A program made the translations under genes and the position numbers. The notes under the pieces were generated by a model. It did not search any database. It worked only from the letters and a program-made list of their open reading frames with translations, and was not told the DNA's origin. Shown here piece after piece: positions 5,304-5,721 of a stretch of 5,721 bases of DNA. The number at the start of each line of letters is the position of its first letter. Position 1 is the first letter of the stretch. The stretch comes from DAOMOP01 sp035444405 (lineage in GTDB: Bacteria; Pseudomonadota; Gammaproteobacteria; Burkholderiales; Rhodocyclaceae), in NCBI GenBank assembly GCA_035444405.1, contig DAOMOP010000239.1, positions 1 to 5,721 on the forward strand. The letters are read 5' to 3'.

Positions 5304-5447
5304 TCAGCCGGCGATGTGGCGCACCAGCACCACCAGCACGGCGGTCAGCAGCGCACCGCAGACCAGCGTGCCTGTGGCCGTGTCGAACGGATGGCGCAGC
5401 CGCGTGCGCTCCGTCGTTTCTCGCATCGTTTCTTGCTTCGTCGTCAT
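5304..5447 (-). CDS. small single-helix membrane protein (47 residues)
   Basis: Not recognised. The product starts MTTKQETMRETTERTRLRHP, a charged and probably cytoplasmic tail. One hydrophobic segment follows at about residues 25-43 (GTLVCGALLTAVLVVLV), ending in RHIAG. The start ATG 5447 has GGAGT (5456-5452) four bases upstream; the same frame is open to 5525, but earlier ATGs lack this site. Met8 is another possible start. It ends 11 bases before the PuuD-like gene in the same direction, matching the spacing of the next pair, so it may be the first gene of this operon. A role as a small partner of the four-helix membrane protein is plausible but unproven. Confidence 0.58.
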   Translation of the reverse strand: MTTKQETMRETTERTRLRHPFDTATGTLVCGALLTAVLVVLVRHIAG

Positions 5448-5598
5448 GCGGACTCCAGTCTGACAAGCCGCCGCTGCGGGCGGTCGCCGTACATTCGGCG
5501 CGGATGCGCAGGGCTCGGCAATCACGCTTCCTCGGTCGGCACTTGCCCGCGTGTCGGCTGCGGCGCAGTCGGACCCGGCACAAGTGCGGACACGCGCG

Positions 5599-5721
5599 TC
5601 ACTCCATGAAATCGGTCGTCACCGCATTCGCAGCACGCTTGACCAGCGGCTTGCGAAAGCGCAGCGGTTGCGCGGCCGTCTCGACCGCGGCACGCACGAT
5701 GCCGTGGTGCGGCGAGCGGCT
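5599..5721 (-). CDS. C-terminal end of an unrecognised protein (partial)
   Basis: An open minus-strand frame enters from the right edge and ends at TGA 5601-5599, giving 40 residues that finish VKRAANAVTTDFME. Almost every codon ends in G or C, and the direction matches the operon downstream, which supports real coding. Basic and aromatic residues (QPLRFRKPLVKR) precede the end. I do not recognise the family from this fragment. The 151 bases to the next gene (5598-5448) show neither a T-run terminator nor a clear promoter, so whether it shares the operon is open. Confidence 0.5.
   Translation of the reverse strand, partial: SRSPHHGIVRAAVETAAQPLRFRKPLVKRAANAVTTDFME

Overview
The window is GC-rich (roughly 70 % by eye), with strong G/C preference at third codon positions. 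It carries a 2-aminobenzoate/benzoate-type CoA ligase and PQQ-biosynthesis genes. This suits a proteobacterium with aromatic metabolism, most likely a betaproteobacterium of the Rhodocyclales/Burkholderiales type; no marker here proves that. A run of 31 N (651-681) shows this is a draft scaffold.

Left part, plus strand. Positions 1-1352 are the C-terminal ~80 % of an aryl-CoA ligase, interrupted by the N run. The declared gap length puts its two halves in different frames. Positions 1467-2095 hold a HEPN-MNT toxin-antitoxin pair: an intact MntA-type nucleotidyltransferase, then an overlapping HepT-type HEPN gene. The HEPN gene has an in-frame TGA at codon 5, apparently a CGA-to-TGA change. 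The stretch 1801-2040 is about 62 % GC by hand count, lower than its surroundings, which suits an acquired module.

Right part, minus strand, read from high to low coordinates: the C-terminus of an unrecognised protein (5721-5599); a 47-residue single-helix membrane protein (5447-5304); a four-helix protein resembling the urate oxidase/PuuD N-terminal membrane domain (5292-4783); a SerC-family PLP aminotransferase (4771-3686); a dihydroorotate-dehydrogenase-like FMN barrel protein (3686-2826); a 213-base leader region; pqqA (2612-2538), too short for ordinary gene finding; a 15-bp GC-rich hairpin; and pqqD (2471-2187). Spacing is 11, 11 and -1 bases across the four genes from 5447 to 2826, so they look like one operon. 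pqqA-pqqD looks like a second transcript in the same direction.

The most interesting point is that both enzymes beside pqqA-pqqD keep their cofactor residues but have lost residues expected for their textbook substrates. The SerC-like protein keeps its PLP lysine but lacks the His-Arg pair and other phosphate ligands. The DHODH-like protein keeps FMN-site motifs but lacks the catalytic Ser/Cys and most orotate contacts. pqqB, pqqC and pqqE are absent from this window. Whether these genes act with PqqA/PqqD is inference from position only. Intergenic stretches are all shorter than 300 bases; 5448-5598 shows no clear promoter or terminator.
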